A DNA stretch of 64,000 nucleotides, taken from NCBI GenBank assembly GCA_910577435.1, contig CAJTLV010000006.1, positions 62,990 through 126,989 on the forward strand, in the 5' to 3' direction. The number at the start of each line of letters is the position of its first letter. Within the stretch, counting starts at the first letter, position 1. Positions 16,435 through 24,517 of this stretch are shown one piece after another. The stretch is from an uncultured Christensenella sp. GTDB taxonomy: Bacteria; Bacillota; Clostridia; Christensenellales; Pumilibacteraceae. The position numbers were made by a program, and so were the translations under genes. Under the pieces are notes generated by a model. The model had not been told where the DNA came from and did not search any database. It worked only from the letters and a program-made list of their open reading frames with translations.

Positions 16435-16845
16435 ATGTTCGGGAAGAAAAACAAAAAGGATAATTGGTTCAAAACCGCTAAAATCGCACGGCGCAAGGGC
16501 AGACTGCCCGAACCGTACTATACGCTTTTGCAGTATTACAGCTGTACCGCGTTCGACAATTGGGAAGGCGATCACGGCGGACATTTCGATTATTTTTGCG
16601 TTTCCGCATACGGCGGGCATACTCCCGAATCGATCGCCGCACTGCACTCGATACTGCCGAAAGACCTGCTTGAAAATTTCGAGGGCGCGCTTGTCGCATA
16701 CGACGCGCTCGGCGAAGATCCCGAATACGAGGACGTCGAAAAGGCGCTCGACGGATTTGACGATTACGCCGACGAACATTCGGACGAGATCGCCGACATA
16801 CTGCGCAATTACATCGCGGAGATGTCCGAGCGGCATTGCTTGTAG
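16435..16845 (+). CDS. Small acidic protein, possibly DMP19/DUF4375-like
   Basis: A 136-aa protein, preceded by GGGAG (16423-16427). The central segment NWEGDHGGHFDYF (about 41-53) resembles the N-G-G-F-x-Q-(Y/F)-F core of DMP19/DUF4375 proteins, here with histidines; the C-terminal half is strongly acidic. The family resemblance is by eye only. It lies 46 nt downstream of the Sel1 pair, with which it may be co-transcribed. No function is assigned. Confidence 0.6.
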   Translation: MFGKKNKKDNWFKTAKIARRKGRLPEPYYTLLQYYSCTAFDNWEGDHGGHFDYFCVSAYGGHTPESIAALHSILPKDLLENFEGALVAYDALGEDPEYEDVEKALDGFDDYADEHSDEIADILRNYIAEMSERHCL

Positions 16846-16869
16846 CATATAAATTATACGAGCGGCGTT

Positions 16870-17586
16870 CTACCGTTTTGTGCTTTTGCCGTTATATATC
16901 GAATACACGTCGCCGCAATATTCTTTGCGTCCGTCGCTTTCAACGATAATGTATGCGCCGTTGGGTAAGCCTGTAAGCTCATACCCGAACGACATCGGCA
17001 TAATGTAATCTTTCGCTATATCGAAGTCGGCGCACGGAAATTGATACGTTTCGGTCGAGCCGTCGAAGTGCGGGATTATTATATCGTCGACAAACCCCAT
17101 ACCCGAAAACCATCGCGGCTCGGGAATGTCGGCAGGCTCTTCGGGAAAGTTCGCGACCGTTTCGCACATATTCATCGAACCCGCCGATATGCCTATAACA
17201 ATGCCGTCGTAGTTTTTAAGGATCGATCTAAGACCTATGTTTGCGAAAAACGCGTTCTGGCACACGCATTTTCCGCCCGACAGAATGACAATATCCGCGC
17301 CCGAAACTATCTTGTGCGCGGATTTTTTGTTGCGGTCGTCGAGTACGGTATAATTGTCGAAATCCAACCCCGTCAAGCGGAAACTCTCTCCGATGACGGA
17401 CAGCTTGGCGTCGTTGTCGTCCGCATCGGCGGGATCGTTTGCGACAAGCACGAGATTTTCGGTGCGATTCAAGCGCTTGCGGATTTGGGAAAGAATGCCG
17501 TTCTCGTCGTCTAGCGCGACGGGAATTCGCTCGCCGTCATCTCCGTAAAAGTGCGTTCGTAATATGCTTGTAAGAAAAAGCGTCAT
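16870..17586 (-). CDS. pepE: Peptidase E-like S51 serine peptidase
   Basis: A 238-aa cytoplasmic protein. The nucleophile elbow IVIGISAGSMNM carries S134; the glycine-rich ILSGGKCVCQNAFF lies at about 101-114, and the probable catalytic His is H173 in IIPHFDGS. S51 enzymes cleave Asp-X dipeptides (PepE) or cyanophycin dipeptides; this length and arrangement fit the peptidase E group. It lies 24 nt downstream of the dGTPase-like gene on the same strand and is probably co-transcribed from the promoter at 18850-18878. Substrate specificity is inferred. Confidence 0.88.
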   Translation of the reverse strand: MTLFLTSILRTHFYGDDGERIPVALDDENGILSQIRKRLNRTENLVLVANDPADADDNDAKLSVIGESFRLTGLDFDNYTVLDDRNKKSAHKIVSGADIVILSGGKCVCQNAFFANIGLRSILKNYDGIVIGISAGSMNMCETVANFPEEPADIPEPRWFSGMGFVDDIIIPHFDGSTETYQFPCADFDIAKDYIMPMSFGYELTGLPNGAYIIVESDGRKEYCGDVYSIYNGKSTKR

Positions 17587-17610
17587 AAAAGCTCCGAGTA
17601 TCGGGTCGTA

Positions 17611-18828
17611 CTAATCGGTCAAACCGTCGAAATACCCGACGTATTTCACGTTGTCGTTGAGTTTATCGTCGGGGAACAGAAAGCGGAACGCTTCCAAAAA
17701 GTAATCGTCGGTCATACTCGCTATAAAGTCTACGACGAGATCGTTAGGTTCTGTGGAAATACGGTACTCGTCGCCGCCGTCGAAATAGTTATGGCGGACG
17801 TAGTTGTCGTCCAAGTAGTGTTTGTAGATAATCGACGATCTGTTTTCGTGTTCGACGTCGTAAAGGAAACGTTCGTACAGCTTTCGCATCATCGGCCTTA
17901 TGATGTTGTCGTAGGGTTCGCGGACCTGCGGAAGCTGATATATCTTTTCGTTGTTTTCGCGTCGGCACAGTTCGAGAGCTTCGAAAACGTCGGGGCTTAA
18001 TGATATGTACGGTTTGTTTAAGCTGTTCGATATTACGTCCTGCGTCACGTTTTCGATTATATCTTTATTGTATTTGCCGATTACGGTGTCCGTGTACTCG
18101 ATACGCATACCGAGCGACCAGTATGCGTCCTGACGGTCCTTGCCGATGTAAGCTATCATATCGCTGAGCCGCACGACGCACCCTTCGAGTGTGGCGGGGC
18201 GGAGCAACTTGACCGCGTTCTTGTCGGCGTAGCACTTATCGAACATTTCATAAAACATATCTCGGTCGGGAAGTGCGGCGGGCGCATAATGCTCGTCTAC
18301 TTTTTCGCCGCAATGGCACATTATCCCGTCGAGCGTCTGTATCGTCAGGTTGTTGTCCGTTATCATATTGAGAACGCGCACGCTGTGAACGTTGTGGTTG
18401 AAGTATTTGCGCGCGTGTTCGTAATACAGCTCGCTCAGAATGCTTTCTCCCGCATGCCCGAACGGCGTGTGTCCGATGTCGTGGCCTATTGCTATCGCTT
18501 CGATGAGATCGGGATTGAGACGCAACGCACGGCCTATCTTGCGTGCTATACGCGAAACGAGATGCACGTGTGACGAGCGGCGGGTTATGTCGTCGTTTTT
18601 GCGGAACGAAAAGACCTGCGTCTTGTCGCCGCAACGGTTGAAAAACTTGCAGTTGATTATCCGATCGGCGTCGATGACGAAATTAGGGCGCAGACAGTCC
18701 GCGCGCGTTTTGCCGTCGTACAGCCTGACCGCGTCGCAGTCCTTCGTCGCGTAAGGCGAGTATGCCCCCTCCGTCGCGGCGGCGTAACGTTGTATTTCCG
18801 CTTTTTGCTCATCAGTCGGTTTTTTCAT
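17611..18828 (-). CDS. HD-domain dGTP triphosphohydrolase-like protein
   Basis: A 405-aa protein. Residues 60-125 give the dNTPase signature: FNRCGDKTQVF, RRSSHVHLVSRIARKIG, then the metal-binding H116-D117 in AIGHDIGHTPFGHAGE. These match bacterial dGTPases, which hydrolyse dNTPs to nucleoside and triphosphate and affect dNTP pools and, in some cases, phage resistance. The ATG at 18828 has GGAG upstream and a good promoter. The catalytic residues look intact. Whether it prefers dGTP cannot be told from sequence. Confidence 0.92.
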   Translation of the reverse strand: MKKPTDEQKAEIQRYAAATEGAYSPYATKDCDAVRLYDGKTRADCLRPNFVIDADRIINCKFFNRCGDKTQVFSFRKNDDITRRSSHVHLVSRIARKIGRALRLNPDLIEAIAIGHDIGHTPFGHAGESILSELYYEHARKYFNHNVHSVRVLNMITDNNLTIQTLDGIMCHCGEKVDEHYAPAALPDRDMFYEMFDKCYADKNAVKLLRPATLEGCVVRLSDMIAYIGKDRQDAYWSLGMRIEYTDTVIGKYNKDIIENVTQDVISNSLNKPYISLSPDVFEALELCRRENNEKIYQLPQVREPYDNIIRPMMRKLYERFLYDVEHENRSSIIYKHYLDDNYVRHNYFDGGDEYRISTEPNDLVVDFIASMTDDYFLEAFRFLFPDDKLNDNVKYVGYFDGLTD

Positions 18829-18849
18829 ACCGTCTCCGTGTATACGGTA

Positions 18850-18878
18850 ATTATAGCATATCTACGAATTTCGGTCAA
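18850..18878 (-). promoter_or_regulatory. Promoter of the dGTPase-pepE operon
   Basis: On the minus strand: TTGACC (18878-18873), 17-bp spacer, TATAAT (18855-18850), then 21 nt to the ATG, including a GGAG site. Confidence 0.8.
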
Positions 18879-18916
18879 GTCTTACGACAGAGCATAAGCG
18901 CTTCGTGTTTTTCGAC

Positions 18917-18981
18917 AGTGCAATCGCGGACTGTTGCACTTATAAAAGGTATTAATTTATCGATTGTTGTTGATAAATTAA
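18917..18981. promoter_or_regulatory. Two stacked inverted repeats before the MscS gene
   Basis: AGTGCAA (18917-18923) pairs with TTGCACT (18934-18940); TTAATTTATC (18952-18961) pairs with GATAAATTAA (18972-18981). Both arms are perfect. They lie 30-90 bases before the ATG at 19010 and could be operators or leader hairpins. I see no consensus promoter in the gap. Confidence 0.45.
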
Positions 18982-19009
18982 GCGTTAAAGCGATTCGGAG
19001 ATTACAGTT

Positions 19010-20056
19010 ATGGATTGGAACGGGATTTGGAACGGCATAAAAGATTTTTTCACGAACAACGTTTGGAATATCGTGCTGTTCTTTGCCGTTTTCTTTGTCG
19101 GCATAATCGTCATAAAAATAATGATAAATATCGTCAGGCGGATATTCGCAAAAAGCAAGATGGAAAAGATCGCACAGCAGTTTATAGTCGCGATCATAAA
19201 AGTCTTGCTTTATCTCGTGCTTGTATTGGCGCTTCTCGGCATTATCGGCGTGCAGATAACGGGCATCGTAACGGCGCTCAGTGCGTTGCTTCTCGCGGTG
19301 GGTATGGCGCTTGAAAACAACATAGCGAACCTAGCGAACGGAATAGTCATCGTCGCGACGAAAATGTTCAAGAAAGGCGATTATATAGCTGTGGACGGAG
19401 TAGAGGGGAGCATATCGGACATCAATTTTCTGTTCACGACTTTGATCACTCTCGACAATAAGCGCATCACTATTCCCAATAGCACGGTAGTAAACAGCAG
19501 TGTTACAAACGCGGGCGCAAATCCGCGCCGCCGCGTGGACTTCACGTTTTCGGTCGCGTATGAAACGGATGTAGGGCTTGTAAAGAAAACGGTCGCGGAA
19601 GTTATGAAGAGCAACGGCAAGGTGTTGCTCGACCCCGAACCGTTTTGCAGACTCAAAACGCTCGGTTCGAGCAGTATCGACTTTTTCGCAAATTGCTGGT
19701 GCGATACCGAAGATTATTGGGACGTTTACTATTACATCGTCGAAAACGTGTACAACGAGTTCAAGCGCAACGGCATCGCCGTGCCGTACAGCCAGCTCGA
19801 AGTGCGCAGTCGCACCGACGATGTGGTAATGCCGTTTTCTCCCGAACCGCTTCCCGCGCGTGTGGAAAAGGAGCGCAAGATCGAAAGAAAGCTCGATTTG
19901 GAAAGCGCGAGCCTGTCCGAAGTCTTTCACATAAATAAAGACAGACCCAAAAAGTCGGGAAAAAGAAAAGACGGCGGTAATAAAACGCCCGCCGTCGTGA
20001 CCGAACCCGAACTTCCGTCGGCGGGTAGTTCCGACCCGACAGATAAAAAAGAATAG
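19010..20056 (+). CDS. MscS-type small-conductance mechanosensitive channel
   Basis: A 348-aa membrane protein. Three N-terminal helices lie at about 20-40, 62-82 and 85-110; the last is the pore helix, rich in A/G (VTALSALLLAVGMALENNIANLANG). The beta domain follows (FKKGDYIAVDGVEGSISDINFLFTTLIT... PNSTVVNSSVTNAG), then a C-terminal alpha/beta cage. The final 60 residues form a charged tail. These channels open under hypo-osmotic stress. GGAG precedes the ATG. It is monocistronic; two inverted repeats precede it. Confidence 0.93.
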   Translation: MDWNGIWNGIKDFFTNNVWNIVLFFAVFFVGIIVIKIMINIVRRIFAKSKMEKIAQQFIVAIIKVLLYLVLVLALLGIIGVQITGIVTALSALLLAVGMALENNIANLANGIVIVATKMFKKGDYIAVDGVEGSISDINFLFTTLITLDNKRITIPNSTVVNSSVTNAGANPRRRVDFTFSVAYETDVGLVKKTVAEVMKSNGKVLLDPEPFCRLKTLGSSSIDFFANCWCDTEDYWDVYYYIVENVYNEFKRNGIAVPYSQLEVRSRTDDVVMPFSPEPLPARVEKERKIERKLDLESASLSEVFHINKDRPKKSGKRKDGGNKTPAVVTEPELPSAGSSDPTDKKE

Positions 20057-20133
20057 AACATCAAATAACGCGTCGGCGTAAAAACATATGCGACCCCGAC
20101 CGTATATTTATGCTAAGCGGCGTGTCGAAACCG

Positions 20134-20682
20134 TCAAGCGGCGTCGCCGACGTAGACGATCGTATCGCCCGAAAGCAATCCTTTTACCTCTACGTCGCCG
20201 ATATCTAACGGCGTAGCGTGCGTTTTATCGGCATAAAATTCATAATCGGCCGTATCCCCGTATCCGTATGCCGAAAGCGAAAAATCCGATGCGGTGAGCG
20301 TCGCGCCTATCTCGCGAAACACGGTATATTCGCCGCCGTTATATTCGAATATTATCCTGCCGTAGTTTGCGGGGCTGTACGCTCCGAAATACAATGTGAC
20401 ATTGCCGTCTATGCCGTCCGTAAACTTGACGCGGCAAGTTTCGTCCGTATAAAGATTTCGGTCGAGATAAAGTCCCGTATCGTTTGAAAACTCTTCGGGA
20501 TATTCGCGTATGAGCATATCCATATCGACCTTTTCGCCTTTATCTACGGTGAGAATATAGCTTTTGCCGCTGTTCGTATCTTGCACGGTGACGGAATATT
20601 TCGATGCGCAACCGATAGTGCCTAGTGTCGCCGCAATGCATACCGCCAAGATAAGGATAGATACAAGTCTCTTCGATTTCAT
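20134..20682 (-). CDS. Small lipoprotein of unknown function
   Basis: A 182-aa protein with a signal peptide (residues 1-24, MKSKRLVSILILAVCIAATL) and lipobox TIGC, so it is lipidated and exported. The mature part is beta-rich. Segments such as GEKVDMDMLIREYPEEF...GLYLDRNLYTDETCRVKF are reminiscent of the Listeria-Bacteroides (InlB B) repeat pattern of surface proteins, an eye-level likeness only. It has its own promoter (20756-20784, minus strand) and GAGG ribosome site. Confidence 0.75.
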   Translation of the reverse strand: MKSKRLVSILILAVCIAATLGTIGCASKYSVTVQDTNSGKSYILTVDKGEKVDMDMLIREYPEEFSNDTGLYLDRNLYTDETCRVKFTDGIDGNVTLYFGAYSPANYGRIIFEYNGGEYTVFREIGATLTASDFSLSAYGYGDTADYEFYADKTHATPLDIGDVEVKGLLSGDTIVYVGDAA

Positions 20683-20755
20683 AATATACCTCGCTTTTAT
20701 TGTTTTAATTGAACGGCAATATGACTTTGCCGTTTATGTCACAATTTTCACATTT

Positions 20756-20784
20756 ATGATATAACATTATATGTCATTTGTCAA
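20756..20784 (-). promoter_or_regulatory. Promoter of the small lipoprotein gene
   Basis: Minus strand: TTGACA (20784-20779), 17-bp spacer, TATCAT (20761-20756). The leader contains a CGGCAAAG...ATTGCCG stem. Confidence 0.7.
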
Positions 20785-20863
20785 TACTAAATTTGATTTT
20801 CGCAGATAAATTGATAGCGATCGTGCTTTGCGGATAGTTTCTGGGTAGTTCGACCGCGACGAC

Positions 20864-21439
20864 CTAAAACGACTCTTGTTTTGCAATATCGGTGAATTTT
20901 TTTACGAATTCGGTTTTGGCGTTTGTGTAACCGTCTCTGTCGTGTTCGTATTTCTTCCAAAGCGACAGTTTAAGCGTCTCGTATTCTTTCGCCGTATCGG
21001 GGTGCTTGTTCAGATAGTCTCTGAAATAGATTTCGTCGACGTCGTTTTTCAGTCTTACGTGCAGATGAAAAACTTTCTCGTCGAATCCGTTTTCGGTGTA
21101 GCCTTTGTTAAGCGATTTGCGATTTTCGCCCGACGACATCAAAATATAACCGTGTTCTTGCAGTATGTCGGAAATTCGGTCGATTTGACGGGCGGAGTTC
21201 GCGGCGATAATAATGTCGATTATCGGCTTTGCCATAATGCCGTCTATCGCCGTACTGCCGATATGGTGAAACTCCAAGCCGTTCGGCAACAGTTTTCGGA
21301 GCGCGCATACCTCTTCGTCGTACATTTCCGACCAATGCGGGTCGTGTTCGACCAGAAATATAGGGAAGAGTTGCCACAGCTCTTCGAGCGTCATTTCCGA
21401 AAGTTTTTTGATCGTCGACGGTGTGCGTTCCATTAGCAT
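20864..21439 (-). CDS. GrpB/UPF0157 family protein
   Basis: About 191 aa from the ATG at 21439; a second ATG lies two codons later, and an in-frame TTG at 21466 overlaps the tRNA terminator and is unlikely. The GrpB core is clear: HDPHWSEMYDEEVCALRKLL, then the nucleotidyltransferase-like GSTAIDGIMAKPIIDIII, then the HLHVRL strand. GrpB proteins have a minimal nucleotidyltransferase fold; their substrates are poorly known. It lies just downstream of tRNA-Ser on the same strand. Confidence 0.88.
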   Translation of the reverse strand: MLMERTPSTIKKLSEMTLEELWQLFPIFLVEHDPHWSEMYDEEVCALRKLLPNGLEFHHIGSTAIDGIMAKPIIDIIIAANSARQIDRISDILQEHGYILMSSGENRKSLNKGYTENGFDEKVFHLHVRLKNDVDEIYFRDYLNKHPDTAKEYETLKLSLWKKYEHDRDGYTNAKTEFVKKFTDIAKQESF

Positions 21440-21463
21440 TTTCCCGATTGCCTGTTTTTTTAA

Positions 21464-21490
21464 CAAAAAACACGCCTTATCGGCGCGTCC
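21464..21490 (-). terminator. Terminator after tRNA-Ser
   Basis: Minus strand: CGCGCC-gataa-GGCGTG followed by a T run (TTTTTT), starting 7 nt after the encoded CCA. Confidence 0.8.
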
Positions 21491-21496
21491 TTGCGT

Positions 21497-21587
21497 TGGC
21501 GGAGAAGGCGGGATTTGAACCCGCGCTCCGTATTACCGAACTACTCCCTTAGCAGGGGAGCCCCTTGAGCCACTTGGGTACTTCTCC
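21497..21587 (-). tRNA. tRNA-Ser (anticodon GCU)
   Basis: Minus strand. The 7-bp acceptor stem GGAGAAG (21587-21581) pairs with CTTCTCC (21507-21501), followed by discriminator G and an encoded CCA (21499-21497). The anticodon loop reads CTGCTAA, giving GCU for serine AGU/AGC codons. A long variable arm (class II), as expected for tRNA-Ser, lies before the T arm GCGGGTTCAAATCCCGC. Length is 91 nt including CCA. Confidence 0.96.
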
Positions 21588-21746
21588 ATCAAGTCTTTGA
21601 ATTATATCGGATTTTCGCCGCCTTGTCAAGTGTTTTGAGTAACAATGCGGAATTGGGAGTTATGAATATTCCACCTATGTCTCCGGTCGTAACGCTTTTT
21701 CATAATTGCGCCGTGTCTTTTACACTTACCCGAAAAAAGACAAAAT

Positions 21747-21798
21747 TGACCTGTTAGGTCATATTAAAATTTAGAATTTATGTTTGTGATACTATAAT
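21747..21798 (+). promoter_or_regulatory. Palindrome and promoter before the first Cys-rich cassette
   Basis: TGACCT-gtt-AGGTCA (21747-21761) is a perfect dyad. TATAAT at 21793-21798 with a weak TTTAGA 17 nt upstream follows; the gene starts at 21825 after GGGGAG. The dyad could be an operator. Confidence 0.55.
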
Positions 21799-21824
21799 AA
21801 GACATTAATTTTGGGGAGTACAAA

Positions 21825-22082
21825 ATGGATAACAAATGCAATCGGTGCAAGCAATTCGACAGGTATTATACGCGTGGGGTGACGCGGTTCGATAAGACGG
21901 AGATCGGGCGGTGTTATGCGACGGGGGACGATGTGAGCGCGCAGGGAAGTTGCGATAAGTTCACGGCAAAAACTCCCGTCAAAAGGACAAGGTACGCGAT
22001 CGAACTGTGTTTGAATAAAATAATGACCGATGTATCGGCGGTGCGCAATATGATAGAGGAAAACGACGATGGGCAAGTGTAA
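21825..22082 (+). CDS. Cys-rich small protein A, copy 1
   Basis: An 85-aa protein beginning NKCNRCKQFDRYYTRGVTRF, with further cysteines in RCYATGDD and GSCDKF. The C-x2-C...C...C-x-x-F layout is that of small zinc-binding proteins common in Clostridia and their phages. It has no membrane segment. It overlaps protein B by 14 nt. A nearly identical copy lies at 39011, on the other side of the ribosomal operon. Function unknown. Confidence 0.75.
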   Translation: MDNKCNRCKQFDRYYTRGVTRFDKTEIGRCYATGDDVSAQGSCDKFTAKTPVKRTRYAIELCLNKIMTDVSAVRNMIEENDDGQV

Positions 22083-22268
22083 GTCTTGCGCAAACCGCAA
22101 ACGATTATACAGGCGGTCGACGTGCGGGTATTACGCCGATAAAAAGTATTACTGTACGGAGCGAGAGACGATGACGGACAATGAAAGCGGATGCGAGCGG
22201 TGGGAGAAAAAGAGAGTAGAGACAGATTTGTCAAAAGCTAGGTTCGATAAGGTCGAAGATGATTTGAG
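21825..22268 (+). repeat. Direct repeat copy 1: Cys-rich two-gene cassette
   Basis: Matches 39011-39451 in the same orientation. The first 131 bases differ at a single position; divergence rises slightly afterwards and similarity ends near base 22268. Homology begins exactly at the ATG: the upstream promoter regions are unrelated. Confidence 0.85.
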
Positions 22269-22293
22269 ATATTTGACGGAGAAATTTCGATAG
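22069..22293 (+). CDS. Cys-rich small protein B, copy 1
   Basis: A 74-aa basic protein, MGKCKSCANRKRLYRRSTCG then YYCTERET and SGCERWEKK. The C-x2-C, C, C, C-x-x-W layout parallels protein A, suggesting both descend from one zinc-knuckle module. The start ATG lies within the end of protein A (14-nt overlap), so translation is coupled. A paralogue is at 39255. No function can be assigned. Confidence 0.72.
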   Translation: MGKCKSCANRKRLYRRSTCGYYADKKYYCTERETMTDNESGCERWEKKRVETDLSKARFDKVEDDLRYLTEKFR

Positions 22294-22416
22294 AGCTGCG
22301 GGGTTAAGCCACGTCGATAGCTTTCTATATTATATAATGATAGTGTGCGTCAGTGCTGAGAGTGAGGATCGCGTAAAAAAAATTATAAAAAAATTCGTAT
22401 AACGGCGTGAAATCGT

Positions 22417-22445
22417 TTGACAAAGGGAGTCAATTAAGGTATAAT
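22417..22445 (+). promoter_or_regulatory. Consensus promoter of the S10-spc-alpha operon
   Basis: Perfect TTGACA (22417-22422), 17-bp spacer, perfect TATAAT (22440-22445). It is the only strong promoter before rpsJ. In many Firmicutes the operon is instead read from tuf or fusA upstream, which are absent here. Confidence 0.9.
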
Positions 22446-22450
22446 TTTTT

Positions 22451-22591
22451 AGCTACATTATTCGAGTAGCTGTTTTTATGTGATTTTACGGGGCTTTGCG
22501 CCCCTAAAAATTTCGGAGAAAATGGCACGCCCGAATGCGTGAAAGCCTTTGATAACAACCGGATAACCGGTCAGGCAACAAGGAGAATTTT
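22451..22591 (+). promoter_or_regulatory. Structured leader of the ribosomal operon
   Basis: The transcript should start near 22452 with AGCTAC...GTAGCT (22451-22471), directly followed by GTTTTTAT, a terminator-like hairpin at the very 5' end. A second hairpin GGGGC-tttgc-GCCCC (22490-22504) follows, then about 60 nt to AAGGAG and rpsJ. It could be an attenuator or a ribosomal-protein-binding leader; which protein would bind is unknown. Confidence 0.5.
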
Positions 22592-22900
22592 ATGTCCAGC
22601 CAAAAAATACGTATTAAACTTCGCGCTTACGATCACGAGTTGGTCGATAGTTCGGCTCAGCGTATAGTCGACGCGGCGAAGCAGACCGGCTCGAAAGTCT
22701 GCGGTCCGATACCTCTGCCTACGCAGAAAGAGGTCGTCACTATCCTGCGTTCGGTGCACAAGCACAAGGACAGCCGCGAGCAATTCGAGTTGCGGACTTA
22801 TTCGCGTCTCATAGACATCTACTCGCCTTCGGGCAAGACAGTCGATTCGCTTATGCGTCTCGATCTTCCCGCCGGCGTCGATATCAAGATCAAGTTGTAA
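22592..22900 (+). CDS. rpsJ: Ribosomal protein S10
   Basis: A 102-aa protein, full length for S10 (KIRIKLRAYDHELVDSSAQRIVDAAK... GPIPLPTQKEVVTILRSVHKHKDSREQFE). It sits in the 30S head and also serves as NusE in antitermination. First gene of the superoperon, preceded by AAGGAG. Next gene after 20 nt. Confidence 0.98.
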   Translation: MSSQKIRIKLRAYDHELVDSSAQRIVDAAKQTGSKVCGPIPLPTQKEVVTILRSVHKHKDSREQFELRTYSRLIDIYSPSGKTVDSLMRLDLPAGVDIKIKL

Positions 22901-22920
22901 TCGATCGGGGGCAACGAATT

Positions 22921-23550
22921 ATGAAGAAAGCTATATTAGGTAAAAAATTAGGTATGACGCGTATTTTCGGCGAGAACGATATTGCGATCCCCGTAACCGT
23001 CGTACAGTGCGGTCCTATGACCGTTGTCGACACGCGCACGCCCGAACGCAACGGGTACAGCGCGGTCGTTTGTGCGTTCGAAGAAGAGAAAGAGGGCAGG
23101 CTCAACAAGCCGGAAGCCGGTCTTTTCAAAAAGGCTAAACAGAAGCCCGCGAAGTATCTTCGCGAGTTTCGTTATGAAAATGCGGACAGTTATTCTGTCG
23201 GCAGTGTTATCGACTGCACCATTTTCGCCGACGGCGATATGGTCGACGTATCCGGCGTGACCAAAGGTCGCGGTTTCACCGGCGTTATCAAGCGTTGGAA
23301 TCATCACCGTCTCAAAATGACGCACGGCACGGGTCCCGTTCACCGCAGCGTCGGTTCGACGGGCGCGAACTCCAATCCGTCCCGCCGCATCAAGAACCTC
23401 AAAATGCCCGGTCAGTACGGACATGAGAACGTCACGATCCAAAACCTCAAAGTCGTCAAGGTCGACAAGGCGCGCAACGTGCTTTTGATACGCGGCGCGG
23501 TACCCGGTCCGAAAGGCGGACTCGTAACCGTTCGCGAGACGGTGAAATAA
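22921..23550 (+). CDS. rplC: Ribosomal protein L3
   Basis: A 209-aa protein starting KKAILGKKLGMTRIF, the canonical L3 start, with KGRGFTGVIKRW and the GSTGANSNPSRRIKNLKMPGQYG loop that reaches the peptidyl-transferase centre. An early 50S assembly protein. Normal length. Confidence 0.98.
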   Translation: MKKAILGKKLGMTRIFGENDIAIPVTVVQCGPMTVVDTRTPERNGYSAVVCAFEEEKEGRLNKPEAGLFKKAKQKPAKYLREFRYENADSYSVGSVIDCTIFADGDMVDVSGVTKGRGFTGVIKRWNHHRLKMTHGTGPVHRSVGSTGANSNPSRRIKNLKMPGQYGHENVTIQNLKVVKVDKARNVLLIRGAVPGPKGGLVTVRETVK

Positions 23551-23570
23551 GAGGGGGTCAAGGAGATATT

Positions 23571-24212
23571 ATGCCTACAATCAAGATATACAATCAGAAA
23601 GGCGAATCGACCGGCACGATGGAACTCGACGAGAGCGTATTCGGCGTCGAGTATAACGAGCCGCTCATTCATCAGGTCATAGTTGCGCAGATGGCTAACG
23701 CGCGTCAGGGAACGAAGAGTGCGCTTACCCGCACGGAAGTTCGCGGCGGCGGACGCAAGCCGTGGAGACAGAAAGGCACGGGCAATGCGCGTCAAGGCTC
23801 CATTCGTTCGCCCCAGTGGAAAGGCGGCGGCGTGGTGTTCGCGCCGAAGCCGCGCAGCTTCCGCAAAAAGGTAAACAAGGTAGTGCGTTGGAGCGCGTTT
23901 ACGAGCGCGCTCAGTGCGAAAGTCGCCGACGGTAACCTTATAGTTTTGGACAAGCTCGAAGTCGAACCCAAGACGAAGCAGATGGCCGCCGTACTCAAAG
24001 CGCTCAAAATAGAAAGCCGTGTGCTTCTCGCGCTTCCCGAAGGCAGTGCGAACGCGCTCAAAGCGGCGCGCAACATTCCCAACGTGCGCACTGCGGCAAG
24101 CGAACAGCTTTGCGTATACGACGTTGTTGCGAATGCGGTCGTACTCACTACCGTCGACGCGATCAAGGCGATCGAGCAAAAATATACGGCTAAGGAGGTC
24201 GCGGCACAATGA
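23571..24212 (+). CDS. rplD: Ribosomal protein L4
   Basis: A 213-aa protein with the exit-tunnel loop GGGRKPWRQKGTGNARQGSIRSPQWKGG split over residues 60-90. L4 represses its own operon in several bacteria and would be the first candidate ligand of the leader. Its stop overlaps the L23 start (ATGA). Confidence 0.98.
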   Translation: MPTIKIYNQKGESTGTMELDESVFGVEYNEPLIHQVIVAQMANARQGTKSALTRTEVRGGGRKPWRQKGTGNARQGSIRSPQWKGGGVVFAPKPRSFRKKVNKVVRWSAFTSALSAKVADGNLIVLDKLEVEPKTKQMAAVLKALKIESRVLLALPEGSANALKAARNIPNVRTAASEQLCVYDVVANAVVLTTVDAIKAIEQKYTAKEVAAQ

Positions 24213-24499
24213 ACGCTCACGACATCATATTGAAACCGGTCATAACCGAGAAATCGAACGACGGGGTTGCGGCAAAGCGCTATGCGTTCATTGTCGACCC
24301 TCGCGCGGATAAAACGCAGGTAAAGGCGGCGATTGAAGAGGTTTTCGACGTAAAGGTCGAGAGCGTGAACATCGTCAACGTGCGCGGCAAGCTCAAACGT
24401 CAGGGCAGAACGAGCGGTTACACGTCCAAACGCAAAAAAGCATATGTGACGCTCACCGAATCGTCTAAGGCGATTCCCTTCTTCGAGACGCTGTCCTAA
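24209..24499 (+). CDS. rplW: Ribosomal protein L23
   Basis: A 96-aa protein (DIILKPVITEKSND... YAFIVDPRADKTQVKAAIEEVF...). It is at the tunnel exit and docks trigger factor and SRP. Overlaps rplD by 4 nt. Confidence 0.98.
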   Translation: MNAHDIILKPVITEKSNDGVAAKRYAFIVDPRADKTQVKAAIEEVFDVKVESVNIVNVRGKLKRQGRTSGYTSKRKKAYVTLTESSKAIPFFETLS

Positions 24500-24517
24500 A
24501 CGTAAAAGGAGATAATT

